A DNA stretch of 64,000 nucleotides. It comes from Actinomortierella ambigua (Eukaryota > Mortierellomycota > Mortierellomycetes > Mortierellales > Mortierellaceae). The notes beneath the pieces were generated by a model. It ran no database searches, had not been told where the DNA came from, and was given only the letters and a program-made list of their open reading frames with translations. The DNA lies in NCBI GenBank assembly GCA_016098155.1, contig JAAAJB010000018.1, positions 64,577 to 128,576 of the forward strand, given 5' to 3'. The position numbers and the translations under genes were made by a program. Below are positions 41,467 through 51,993 of this stretch, one piece after another. Within the stretch, counting starts at the first letter, position 1. Each line of letters opens with the position of its first letter.

Positions 41467-43106
41467 ATGTATCGCGTTGCCAAGGCTAACGAGTACCTCA
41501 TCATCACGGGTATCGGCATCGAGGATGTCAAGCTCGCCAAGAAGGCCTGGATCCTTCCCGGTCAGCGTTCGACAACCTTCAGCATTGCCCCCGTCAACTA
41601 CTCCTTCGATGTCCACGCCATGAGGTAAAGTGACACCCACCAACAATACATTCACTCTTGTGAGACTCACAAACATTCTGTCATGTTTCTCACGCTCACA
41701 GTCTGCGCATTACTCTCCATACCTTTTAGTTCCGAGAAGCTTCCCTTCATCCTGCCCGCTGTGTTCACGATTGGCCCACGCGATGACGAGGCCAACCTCA
41801 AGATTTACGGCAAGCTGCTCTCGGAGGTGGCACAGGATAGCCAGGAACTGCATGACCTGCTCAAGGGTGTCATTGAGGGTGAGACGCGTGTCTTGGCCGC
41901 TGGCATGACCATGGAGCAGATCTTCCAGGGAACAAAGGAGTTTAAGCAGCAGGTCTATGACAAGGTCCAGACGGAGCTCGAACATTTCGGTCTTCGCATT
42001 TACAACTCCAACATCAAGCAGCTTGTCGACGTCAAGGGCAAGGAGTACTTCTCTTTCATGGGTCAGAAGGTAAAACACCTTGGCTTCCGCTTTCCTCTCT
42101 CCTTCTTTTGCCTTTATGTCTCATGCCGCACCACACAAAATCACATCACAAGATCAAGAAAAAAAAAATTGCGCCACTAATCATTCTCCTTCTTCCCGAT
42201 TTGGAAACATAGATCCAACAAGAAGTCGCCAACCAAGCCAAGGTCGACGTGGCTGAGGCCAAGTTGAAGGGTGACACTGGTGCCAAGGAGCGTGCTGGTC
42301 TGACGCTGCGTAACGCTGCCCGCGTCGACGCCGAGACCAAGATCTTTGAGCTGGAGCAGGAAGGTCTGCGCAAGCAGCGCCAGGCCAAGATCGAGGCACA
42401 GACGACCATGTACGCCAACGAGCGTCAGGTCGAGTTGGCCGAGGCCAACGCCGTCCTGGCCACCAAGCGGGCCGCCTATGCGCAGCAGACCAAGATCGCT
42501 GAGGTCGAGGCCACCAAGACGGCAGACATCCGCGAGGCCGAGCTGACCAAGACACTCGAAATCCGTCGCGCCGAGGCCGAGATGGAACGTCTGCGTGCTT
42601 CGACGCTGGCCAAGGCCCAAGTCGACTATGAGATCACCGTCCAGCAGGCCAATGCCAAGCTCTACGAGCAGCAGAAGCAGGCTGAGGCTAGCCGTTACGC
42701 CCGTGAGGCCGAGGCCGAGGCCAAGCTGTTTGAGCAGCAAAAGGAGGCCGAAGGTATCCGCGCCATGTCCGAGGCCAAGGCCGACTATATTGGTCGCATG
42801 CTGTCCGCCTTTGGCGGCAACCATGTGGCCCTGCAGCAGTTCCTCATGCTCGAGCGTGGCACCTACACCGAGCTCGCCTCGATCAACGCCACCGCCGTCA
42901 AGGGTCTGCAGCCCAAGATCTCGGTCTGGTCGGGTGCTCACGGCGGCGGCAGCGGTTCGGGTGGTCAGGGCGGTCTTGCGCCCGAGGCCAACGCGATCAA
43001 GGACATTTACACCTTGTTGCCACCTTTGCATGCCACTATTGAGGAGCAGACCGGTATCAAGATGCCCATGAACAACGTCTACACGGCCGTCCAGCCTCGC
43101 CATTAA
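41467..43106 (+). CDS. Flotillin (SPFH/band 7 domain protein)
   Basis: Exons 41467-41624, 41730-42069 and 42213-43106 give 463 residues. Flotillins coat the cytosolic face of sterol-rich membrane domains as oligomers. The start [15 protein letters not shown] and the segment [23 protein letters not shown] are the flotillin N-terminus, and [17 protein letters not shown] begins the SPFH core (to about residue 165). Residues 190-350 form the Ala/Glu-rich coiled-coil domain with repeated EAEA/AEAE motifs. A short Gly/Ser-rich stretch ([11 protein letters not shown]) near residue 415 precedes the last segment. There is no signal peptide, in line with hairpin or lipid anchoring. Codon bias suggests high expression. 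Confidence 0.95.
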
Positions 43107-44112
43107 AAAGGGCCTCTCGCTTCCTTAAATGGAATTCAAGTTCGCACAGTTCTCGTGCCCCCCCCCCACAGACGGCCCTTGATCAAGATCATGACAGTAT
43201 ATGAGAGGTGATACCTTTTCTTCTTTTTTTTCCTCCGCAAGGTGCTTAACGACCCTCCCCTCCTAGCCTAGCAACGACCTATTTTTTTCTTTTACGATCA
43301 ACACATTTATTCCATCCTCTCCACCTTCACCTCTCTTTGGCACGACTGCTTTGTAACATAACTACTTTGGATACCTTTGTAAATCCAAAATAAAATCTGT
43401 ATAGTACAATGTTTTTTTTTTCTTTTTGCTCCGCAATACAATGTGGCTTGCTCACTTCCATCGCTCAACCAGAAAAGGACCAAGCGTATGCGAGAAGGGA
43501 GCGAAAGAGAATGCTTTTAGCGCGAGGCGCAAACGGTACGAAGGAGAAAAGGATCGGCATTTTTTTTTCAAGGTTTTGTTCCTCCGAGATGACGGTGGGG
43601 AGGGTACGAAGACACAGCCGACTTTTGGATGAAAATCCATTCAAGTAGTCTGTTCTTTTCCCCTGTAGGATGCATAACACTTGCGTACGAAAAAATGAAA
43701 AATGGGACGCTCACTTGATTTCGACTCGCCCGCACTTGAGCGCTGGGTGTTGCTCCCCATGCCAACTAAGATCTCATTCGCCCCTTGTTTCGTCGAGTCC
43801 CGAATTTCACAATGAAGGAGGAGTGAGGGACCCGCTCGATCCCTGGAGACGCGCGTTATGCGAGGACATCAAAGGGTAGATCTATCAAGATCCACATCGG
43901 ATATTATTTTTACCACGACCATTGCTTGATCTGAACGCATTGTAAAAGAATCAGTTTTTATTATCTTCAGTCGTGTAGAACGAGAAAACGAGAATGACGT
44001 TGGTATGAGTGAGGGTGAGGGATGAGTGCAAAACAAAAAAAAAGAAAAACAGTAAAGAGAAGATGATTCTCGAGTGCATCGTGCTCCCTTAGTTTTTTTT
44101 TTCTTCTTATTT
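43107..44112. other. Intergenic, convergent 3' ends
   Basis: About 1 kb between the flotillin stop and the end of the first small secreted protein gene; it contains the two 3' untranslated regions and no gene I can support. Confidence 0.55.
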
Positions 44113-44559
44113 TTACAACTGCTGCTTGCCCTGCTTCTCTTGCTCCAGTTCCAGCTGCTCCTCCTTTGGAGCATCCTCGGGGCTCGACTTGGCAATGTCG
44201 ACAGCAAAGGTGTTGGCGGCGAGAAGCGCGTGGAAGTTGGGGCAACCGGCGGGGCCTTCGGATGAGCCGAGGTTGGCACCGAACGAGATACTGTTGACCC
44301 AATGAGCATTGTTGAGGAAACCATTGCTGGCCAAGTTGTTGTAGCTACCCGTGCAGGTGCTCGACCAGAAGATCTTGGCTGTGCCGGCACCGACTCCCTG
44401 GAGCGACTTGCTCTGGGTGTTCTTGAGACAAGCACAGATGCGGCGGCCAGAGGGGATGTAGAGCTCGACAGCGTCGCCGGCGTTGTTTTTGACGATCACG
44501 CTGTAGCTGAAAGCGACCTCGGCGACCAGGGCAAGGGTGAGGAGAATGGTCTTCTGCAT
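44113..44559 (-). CDS. Small secreted four-cysteine protein, family member A
   Basis: Single exon, 148 residues. The first 18 residues are a signal peptide (ILLTLALVAEVAFS). The mature core shares its layout with two proteins encoded nearby: a beta strand VIVKNNAGDAVEL, a basic-CxC motif (RRICACLKN), an STCTGSYNN motif, FLNNAHWVNSISFG and a final GCPNF. Cysteines occur only as CxC...C...C in the mature chain, suggesting two disulfides. Unlike its relatives it has a charged C-terminal tail rich in Glu and Gln (about 35 residues). I recognise no named family. Being secreted, small and duplicated, it is a candidate surface or effector-type protein, but no function can be claimed. A TATA box and a shared promoter motif lie upstream. 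Confidence 0.8.
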   Translation of the reverse strand: MQKTILLTLALVAEVAFSYSVIVKNNAGDAVELYIPSGRRICACLKNTQSKSLQGVGAGTAKIFWSSTCTGSYNNLASNGFLNNAHWVNSISFGANLGSSEGPAGCPNFHALLAANTFAVDIAKSSPEDAPKEEQLELEQEKQGKQQL

Positions 44560-44660
44560 GTTGGAGAAAGTGTGAGAACAAGAAGAAAGAGTCCTTGGGA
44601 GTTGTTTTTGTTGTTGATTGACGTTTGGCTGTTGGTCTTTCCGGAGCAGATTGCAAAGGC

Positions 44661-44668
44661 CTTTTATA
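44661..44668 (-). promoter_or_regulatory. TATA box of secreted protein A
   Basis: TATAAAAG on the minus strand, about 100 bases upstream of the ATG. Confidence 0.6.
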
Positions 44669-44800
44669 CAGTCATTGGAGAAATGGCGACACCAGGGTAA
44701 GAGGTGCAAAAAAAAAACACACACACACACCCACAGACACACACACAGACAGTAGCGATCCATAATCTCCTCCCTCTGCTTCGTCAAGTGTTGTTTTCGT

Positions 44801-44817
44801 GTACGGCGCACTTGCAT
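44801..44817. promoter_or_regulatory. Shared 17-bp promoter motif, copy 1
   Basis: GTACGGCGCACTTGCAT, about 240 bases upstream of secreted protein A. A one-mismatch copy lies upstream of member C and a third copy of the 15-base core is at 46938-46952, all in the same orientation. Confidence 0.6.
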
Positions 44818-46934
44818 CTGCCAGTAAAGGTCTAGGCTACCTAACTAGACGCCCTAAACCGTGGAAAACCGATCGAGTAATGTGTGTGTGTGTTTGCAGT
44901 GTGGTAAGCGTTGACAGATCTGAAACGCAGGAAGAGGTGAGAAAGTTTAACTAAGTGAGTAAAGAAATCACGATTATGTGCATTGGCTGCTAACGGCGCG
45001 ATCGAACGCAAAAGATTCAACCCGCACGTTACACCAGCCTAGCATTTATTCCCTCCCAACGTTACGTTGATAACACAGCCAAAAATCAAATTGATTGGCT
45101 GAAAAGTGGGAAGAGGGCACATGCTTTTCGAACGAAGTCCCTCCGAGCCGCTGTTTCCCATGCTAATATCGACGACACATTCTGAAGAACGATGGAATGT
45201 GTTGCAAAAGAAATCAACTCAACTGCAGCTATCAAGGCTCTCTGATAACGCATCCAAGCCGTCGTACATACACCATCATCTTCCACTACGTAGTCATCCG
45301 CTCTTGACAGGGCCACGGCCTGTCGAAAGGCTAGACGCTTCGTCTTTACCATTTCTCATCCTGATGAGATATCGACGAAACGAGACATCGGTGCACAAAA
45401 GAGCGTCATCTTCTCCAACGATATGATTCGTATAGCTAATACGAACCCCCTCGGAGGAGCGGGTACAATAGCAATCTTCGTTCTTTTTCTTACCATGTCT
45501 TCATGTCTGTTCCTGATGCCAAGTCGGCTCTTAAATCTTCTCACTGTTATGTTGCGAACCAAAAAAAAAAAAAAAGTGAGCGAAATGGACAAATACAACT
45601 AGAGATTAGTGACACAGCTCAAACATATTTGCTACCATTGATCTTGCTACGACCCCTGGACTAAAATGAACAATTGAGTACCGAGTCTGGAGGATAGTAA
45701 CAACAAAAAAGTCACGGCGTGATTGTGTGTCAGCCGTCGGCACTAGAAGTGCCTTTGCATTGCTGGTGGTTGCGAGTCTCGGTACAAACTTGTTTGTCGG
45801 CGTGATTGTTTTTGTTTTCTTTTCTCCTGTTGGCATTTACTGGGGAGTGTCGAACTTGTTAACAGTTTCATTTGACACGTAAGGGTTTATGTCAACGATA
45901 TCATGAATAATGCAGTTTGACAGAATATCATCAACATTTGCCCCCTTGTGACACACAAACAGAAGGCTGAGTAAGAATCTCCCGAGGAGAATGTGCACGG
46001 CGCCCTTGCATATTCCTCACGAAAAAAAATCCAACTCGACACCACCCCCCTCTCTTGATTGCCAAAGGATAGAAAACAAACAAACAAACAACTCATATCG
46101 CTGGTACGCGAACAGACCAAGACAGACAGACATGAGCACAATCCACAACCCTGTCGAGAATGGATGCGGCAGTACATTTTGCGAGTAAAGATTACTGTGT
46201 TCATCCCGACGTTCTTCAAGGTGCACTCTCAAGTTGATCTCTCATAGCACAAAAGTATCACACAACCGGTGCTGTGAAGAAACACGTAAACCAGCCAATG
46301 ACCGTGAGGCCGGACGATTTGCCAATCAAGCTTCGATTTTAGATAGAAGCAACACTATGGGCGTGGGTTGTACAACAATGACCAGAGAGGTCATTGATTG
46401 TTTTGTACAATAGTGCGAAGCACCGGCACAACGTACCGAATCTTTCACAACATACTGGTAGGGAGATGACGTCTTCCCCAAGATATAGTCAGGGCATCCA
46501 TTATTTGGACCTTCGGAACAGATGCCGGATCTGTCCAGGAGAGGATGCTGTTGGTATTCAGTTCAGTTTAGTCGTAGCGTTTCCATCGGAAGATCTTGTT
46601 ATCGTCTCTGTTGTACATACCCACCCTCCCCCCCCTCAGATCAATGAGGTCTCTATCTTCTTGTGGCAAACGCCTCTCCAATTGTTCAATATGACACTGA
46701 GCACTGGTTCCTGGAACTGATTCTGTAGGCAAGAGTTAACCGCACACAGCAGAAAGGTAGAAGCACAGTTTTATTGAATTTTGTGCGTATTGTGATTCAG
46801 AAAATGAGCGGGAGGGGAAAGGGAGAGAGGGAAGGAGAGAGGGAGAAAGTGAGGCAGGGCATATCTGAACACCACTTGTTTTGGTTGTGCAGAGTGCAGA
46901 CAGGAGGAAATCGAAAAAAACAAGTGCTATGCGA

Positions 46935-46952
46935 GTCACGGCGCACTTGCAT
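46935..46952. promoter_or_regulatory. Shared promoter motif, copy 2, with no obvious gene
   Basis: GTCACGGCGCACTTGCAT repeats the 15-base core ACGGCGCACTTGCAT of copy 1 exactly. In the orientation of the other copies a gene start would be expected near 46.7-46.8 kb on the minus strand, and none was found. Confidence 0.5.
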
Positions 46953-47306
46953 GCGATCGACGCCGTAGGAAATCCGGGTAAATGACTCCAATGAGAGACT
47001 ATCATACGAAAAAGGGGCACTTTACACTCACTCAAGATAGGCGGGAAAGGTTTAAACAATTCAGAATGTTTGTATGGGATCAATACACATTTTCCGCTAA
47101 ATGATACTACAAAGGCACTTGGACTCTGCACATCAAACTTTAATTGAATCGAGCCTAGACCCGTCTATTCAGGTTCTCAAGCCGTAATAAAGAAATGGTG
47201 GGGGAATGACTGGAATGGGTGGATATGCGGCAATGGATAGATGGATTCTTGATTGTCAGATGAAACCTCAGAGTCGACTTCAGCATGGGCCGTCTCGAGG
47301 GTGGTG

Positions 47307-47642
47307 TTATATAAAATAATAAGGGCAATACCCTGGGGACTGGGAGTTTCCGCGCTTGCCGAAAGAGACACTATTGACCCAGTAAGCATTGTTGAAAATG
47401 GTATTGCTTGGAATAGTGGTGTAGCTGCCCGTGCAACTTGTTGTCTTGAAAAGCTTCACATCACCCGCATCTTTGGTGCGAATCGACGCTTTCTGAGCCA
47501 TTAAGAGACAGACGCAAACACGTGTACCTACTGGGGTCGTCAGGCTCACTTCCCCACCGGTGTTGTTTCGCAAAATCAGCATATGATCACACAGTGCAAG
47601 CTGAGTAGAGACGGCAAGAACGAGAATGGCAGACTTGTGCAT
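47307..47642 (-). CDS. Small secreted four-cysteine protein, family member B
   Basis: Single exon, 111 residues with a signal peptide of about 18 residues (ILVLAVSTQLALC). It matches member A in order and spacing: MLILRNNTGGEVSL, TRVCVCLLM, a SCTGSYTT motif, FNNAYWVNSVSFG and a terminal GYCPYYFI. The mature CxC...C...C pattern is kept; one further cysteine sits at the signal peptide end. It lacks the charged tail of member A. Function unknown. The upstream promoter motif is only weakly represented, by the palindrome CTGCACTTGTGCAG near 47806. Confidence 0.78.
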   Translation of the reverse strand: MHKSAILVLAVSTQLALCDHMLILRNNTGGEVSLTTPVGTRVCVCLLMAQKASIRTKDAGDVKLFKTTSCTGSYTTIPSNTIFNNAYWVNSVSFGKRGNSQSPGYCPYYFI

Positions 47643-48162
47643 TTTTTTTTGGCTATCTGAGAGAATGAGAGTCGTTTAGTATGAGGCATTGGGATGATTT
47701 TGCGGTCAGGAGCAAGGAAAGACGCAGTATATGAACGGAATGGTAACATTAGCGACAGCATAGCAATCACCTGTCGCTACTTACTGTTGGAATGGAGGAT
47801 AGGCCCTGCACTTGTGCAGTGCAAGATCGATAATGAAAAGAGTCGTCCCGTTTATCCTGAGTGTGTTCATCCAGAGTAGTTTACTTTAGAAAATGGATCA
47901 CGTCAATGAGGCATAATGCTGTCTATGTAGACAATGAACGCATTCATTGTATTTGTTTATGCTGTCAAAATGGCGTATACGCGAAGATAATCAAGTTTTG
48001 ACAACAAATGTAGCAGATTATTTCAGTTCGAACCCAACGATCGATTTCGATGGTATGTACCCGTGTTTCTATCTTTTCTCTGCACATCAATATTGCGATT
48101 CTGTCATTTCATGTTGGTGAAAAAACAAACACACGCGTGTGTGCCGTACCTTCTCGAAACGT
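47643..48162. other. Intergenic between secreted proteins B and C
   Basis: 520 bases, AT-rich, carrying the promoter of member B and the 3' flank of member C. Confidence 0.55.
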
Positions 48163-48513
48163 TTATTGAGGAATAGTTAAAAAATAATTGGGGCACGTAG
48201 GCGGTGGAGCGGGGAGGCCCAAAGGGCCGATAGAAAAACTCAAGATGCCACGGACTCCGTTGATAATGCCGTTGGCTGGGCCGCTAGTGTATTGGCCTAT
48301 GCAGTCGTCAGTAGCAAAGAGCTTGAGGCCGACTGCATTGCGCGCCTCCATGGATGCCACGGCACTATTCTTGATACAAAAGCATGTTCTGCCTCCAGGT
48401 TGAGGAGTGAGGACGACTTGCCGACCGGATCCATTCTTGATAATCACAGATCCTTGTGCAAAGGCAATCTGTGTGCAGATTGCGAGGGATAGGATGACTG
48501 ACTTGATCATCAT
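48163..48513 (-). CDS. Small secreted four-cysteine protein, family member C
   Basis: Single exon, 116 residues. A signal peptide of about 20 residues (VILSLAICTQIAFA) is followed by SVIIKNGSGRQVVL, RTCFCIKN, a DDCIGQYTS motif, a GVRGILSFSIG segment and CPNYFL near the end. This is the same architecture as members A and B, although the middle is diverged (FLNNAHWVN is replaced by IINGVRGIL) and the tail is Pro-rich. A TATA element and a copy of the promoter motif lie upstream. Function unknown; secretion and disulfide bonding are inferred. Confidence 0.78.
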   Translation of the reverse strand: MMIKSVILSLAICTQIAFAQGSVIIKNGSGRQVVLTPQPGGRTCFCIKNSAVASMEARNAVGLKLFATDDCIGQYTSGPANGIINGVRGILSFSIGPLGLPAPPPTCPNYFLTIPQ

Positions 48514-48584
48514 TTTTATTGTGGTTTGGCGGGAGGAAATGGAGAAGGATTTCGTCGTGGAAAAAAAATGGGAGAAAATGGCTA

Positions 48585-48591
48585 CTTTATA
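48585..48591 (-). promoter_or_regulatory. TATA-like element of secreted protein C
   Basis: TATAAAG on the minus strand, about 75 bases upstream of the ATG. Confidence 0.5.
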
Positions 48592-48659
48592 CTTTGCTGA
48601 TGAAAAAAGAGCGGCGAGAGAAGCGAGGAACTCTGTGGAGAACGTGCCAAGGGATTCAT

Positions 48660-48676
48660 GTACGGCACACTTGCAT
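48660..48676. promoter_or_regulatory. Shared 17-bp promoter motif, copy 3
   Basis: GTACGGCACACTTGCAT, one mismatch from copy 1, about 150 bases upstream of secreted protein C and in the same orientation. Confidence 0.6.
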
Positions 48677-50569
48677 AACAATGAATGTACACTGAATTCT
48701 TCCGCCGCGTTTCGCTACTTGCCGAGGCGACTCAGCGTTGATTTGTGATCATGCTTTGTGCGACGCGAGAGTCGTGTGCTATGATTTTGGAAGTCCGCCT
48801 TCTCCTGAAAAATTCGTCGCCATCAGACGGCCCATGTCGCTGTATTCATCCAGGCTTTCTTAATGGACCATCCGATCCTTCATCCATCACCACCACTATC
48901 ATTACGCATTCAATTGACCCAAGAATAATTTCTCTGGTGAAGTGAAGCGTTATAAAAGTCCAAATTATACACCGATCATGACGGTAGTCGATGCCGAAGC
49001 TATCGGCTTAAAAGAGTCGCTCCTGTCAAGTCCATGATATTCATTTCAGTATTTCGCAAGAAGACGATACGCTGAAAAAAAAAGGGCCAAGAGCCATCAC
49101 TAACTTTGGTAGACTTTCCAAAAATCGCACTTCATCCACGGCACAGCTTTCGTCCTTGTTGCTGTGCCAGGTGTGATCTCGGCCGGGACATTGTGCGCTA
49201 CGTAAGGGCCAGAGTGAGAGGGGGCAGTGTTTGCTTACTTACAATGCGAGAAGCTGGATTCCCCTACCCGAAGAATGGCCACTCGTCGCCATTCTGTAGT
49301 TCACACTTAATTCCTGTTAACTATTCTTATCCTTCAACTTGTGCATGGCCTTCCTTGCAGTCATTCACACTTCGTCGTTTACCATCTTGTTCCGACGTCT
49401 CCATGTTTGCCATGATATCGCTCTGTAGGCCTTCGCTTTACTGTTTCCGGCTTCTCATATCTATTCCTGCTTGTTTTACAGATTTTCTCTGCACGTCAAA
49501 CATCGCGGAGACAGGGACAAGTGCCTGTGCACTGCTCTGAGGTAGGTGCTGTATTTGTTTGCTGGCTAGCGTGGCGTTCCCGAGCCTCGCCTCGAGATTC
49601 TTACGTCAGTTCCTACGCTCTTGGTTATATTGATGGAAAGATGGGGCGAGATTTCACAAACACTTGGTAATCTTTATAGTGGGCGACCACCTCTGCTAAC
49701 ATTGCTAAAATCCGAATAGTTTGGTTTCCAAGGTAGCAGGTGTGATCACTCATCGTACAACCTGCTTCTACAGTTATTTTACACAGCTTCCTTGATCTAA
49801 TTCTTATGCCCAATTACCTCACTCTAGGTTGCTCCACAACGCCAGAATGATATTATAGCCACCATGCTGTTGTTGTAGTCCCAAGTAGCAAATCTGTTTC
49901 GGAAGAAGTGGGCTGAACAACACCATCCACGCGCCGCATTGAGATATGACTAAAGCCTCATTCTCTATTCTCAACTTTTGAACTCGAGTCGTATTAGAGG
50001 GCCAATGAACAAAGAAAGTGTTCTATCCCGGTCTGAAGTGAATGATGGATCCCACATCGAGATCAATGATCAGTAAGGGTCGAGCCATTCATGACGCCAG
50101 CCAAAACAGTAGCGCCGAAATTCTCTCCCTACCGGCCGACTGGCTGCATTTTCTGACACACTCCCTACTCCTCCACCTCCTTTTCAACACCGAGTTAGCA
50201 CATGAATTGCCAGATCGTTCCGGTCCTCTCTTCCTTCCTCGAGGGAGAAAGAACAAAGAGTACTCGATGTATTCCGACTCTCCTACTGCCATGACGGAGC
50301 GCGCAGTCGTTATTTTCGGGTTTCTTCTAAGGAAATCGAAAAATAGTTATGTTTGGGCGAGATCATCCTCTACTTGCCTAGTGGCCAAACAATAAAAAAA
50401 AGTACTATTAGGTTCGCGCAGTTGATTATGATACATGGCAACCTGGGTAGCATCCAAGCATGGGCCAAATAAATCCGTTCAGCCAATTTAACAGGATCTT
50501 CTAAGCCTATTCCAAGAGGATTCGCTAGATTGGGTAGCCGTCGTAAGCCATGGGTTCACGTTGGTACTT

Positions 50570-50577
50570 TATAAAAA
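50570..50577 (+). promoter_or_regulatory. TATA box of the eight-cysteine secreted protein gene
   Basis: TATAAAAA about 270 bases upstream of the ATG; the long distance suggests a leader of over 200 bases or an unannotated 5' intron. Confidence 0.45.
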
Positions 50578-50843
50578 GGCACATGAGCACCCTCATTTCC
50601 AGCACTTGAATACAGCATCACACAAATACCTCTACCGCTTCTCACAGCAACAATTTTCCTCATCCTTACACTATAGTTTTGCAAGTATGCTGGACCACCC
50701 CCCATCCGCACTTTCATTCTTTTTTGTTTCTTCACCTAAGGGCAGTGCATCAAAAGTCTAGCATTTTATACCAAAAGATTGGTAAACTGTTCGCTCAACC
50801 TTTCCTCCCCCCACCTTCACCTATTTTTTTGTTCTTGCATAGT

Positions 50844-51110
50844 ATGGTCAAGTTGACTTCCTTCTTGGTTTCCGTCGTTTCCGTCGCGATTGTTGTCACG
50901 GCCGAAAGTGGCTCTTGGTGTTACGAGCCTCAAAACGAGCCCTTCTGGGGTGCAGCTTCTGCATCATGCTGCGAAAGCAATGGTGGGACCATGGGAGACG
51001 ACCGCCGCTGCTATGAACTTTACGGACACGGCGACAGATGCGGTGCTTTTTACGCCTGCTGTATTAATCGTTGGCATAGTAATAACCATTACAGCGACAA
51101 ATGTTACTAA
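50844..51110 (+). CDS. Small secreted eight-cysteine protein
   Basis: Single exon, 88 residues. The first 20 residues are a signal peptide (FLVSVVSVAIVVTA). The mature part of about 68 residues has eight cysteines at about positions 26, 42, 43, 56, 66, 72, 73 and 87, including two CC pairs, which suggests four disulfides. It is also rich in Trp, Tyr, Asn and Gly. There is no membrane helix or GPI signal after the signal peptide. It is not related in sequence to the four-cysteine family next door. The pattern is common among fungal small secreted proteins; I recognise no specific family and assign no activity. Confidence 0.78.
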   Translation: MVKLTSFLVSVVSVAIVVTAESGSWCYEPQNEPFWGAASASCCESNGGTMGDDRRCYELYGHGDRCGAFYACCINRWHSNNHYSDKCY

Positions 51111-51993
51111 AGCGGCGCCCGACCTCGTTTCTACCATCTTGGTCCACCTAGCACCACTGGATGACACATAGAAAAGAAAAAACACCATCAAAAATTGTAG
51201 AAGGCGCATGTCTTCCACCTCAGCCTTCTGCGCAGTCCCCTTGCCCATAGCGAGCAAACCCAGTCAATCAGTTATTGATATGGAAGTAAATTGATCGCCG
51301 ACTTCGTTTTTTTTCTTTTTGGTTTGGTTTCATGAAGCGAAGAACAGGGATGAACAATCGGGATGCAAAAGATGAAAGGGAGGACTCGTGCTGCTTCATC
51401 AAACGAGAACGTTACAGGCAGCGGTTCAACAATGAGGATCACTCAGCCTATGCTTTACCATCTCAGTTGTGTCCTCAGGATCAATCCCTGACTTCAGAGC
51501 TCCAAAACGCAATGAAGGCACAGTTTCCTCAGTTTACCAACATACATTTTTCGCACAATTGACCCGTTGTGTATTAATCCTCAAAGGCATGGGGGACTTG
51601 GGGCTTTCCAAGAGAAATAAGAGCGAGCTAGCTGGGCTCACTAACTTAAGAAAAGAATAGGTATCCAACTTTGACGCAGGCAAGCGTGTACTGTCATCCA
51701 GTTGCAAAGGACACACTCGTCTTTGATTTGACTGTTCAACATCAACATCCCTTCACGAGGGTCCAAGCGCAAGGGCCGCAGAGCAGGATTAAGGTTATGA
51801 ACGAAATTTCATTGGCCAATGTTTGCCATTTATTGATGATGCTGTTGAGTGTTATGTGCGTGTGAATGAGTGTGAGAGTGTGCATGCGTTTGTGTGCGAG
51901 TGTTTGTGTGCGCGTGTGTGTAAATGTGTGTGCGCGTGTGTGTGTAGTTATAATTGAACTAGGCGTGTGTGCTTGAGGGAAGGAAACAAATCA
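51111..51993. other. Intergenic, convergent 3' ends
   Basis: 883 bases between the eight-cysteine protein gene and the large coiled-coil gene. A GT-rich stretch lies at 51855-51950; no gene was seen. Confidence 0.55.
51855..51950. repeat. GT/GC-rich imperfect dinucleotide tract
   Basis: About 95 bases of degenerate GT repeats just beyond the stop codon of the large coiled-coil gene, probably in its 3' untranslated region. Confidence 0.8.

Larger units (their letters stand above)
44560..47306. other. Long intergenic region between secreted proteins A and B
   Basis: 2.7 kb containing the promoter of member A, an unpaired copy of the promoter motif, and short open frames on the minus strand (for example 45086-45352) without recognisable features. 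It may hold decayed sequence but nothing can be named. Confidence 0.45.
48514..50843. other. Intergenic between secreted protein C and the eight-cysteine protein gene
   Basis: 2.3 kb. On the minus strand, 49813-49625 and 49540-49300 contain open stretches interrupted by stops that read like old coding sequence, but no family is recognisable. The right end carries the promoter of the eight-cysteine protein gene. Confidence 0.45.

Noticed and set aside
42177..43103. 308-residue minus-strand frame
   Set aside because: Antisense to the flotillin coiled-coil exon; Leu/Gly-rich shadow of strong codon bias.
45086..45352. 88-residue minus-strand frame in the secreted-protein block
   Set aside because: It has an ATG but no signal peptide, domain, paralogue or promoter feature, so it is mentioned only within the intergenic entry.
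49106..49540. 144-residue plus-strand frame
   Set aside because: Cys/Ser/Phe-rich without recognisable motifs; more likely chance or the antisense of decayed sequence.
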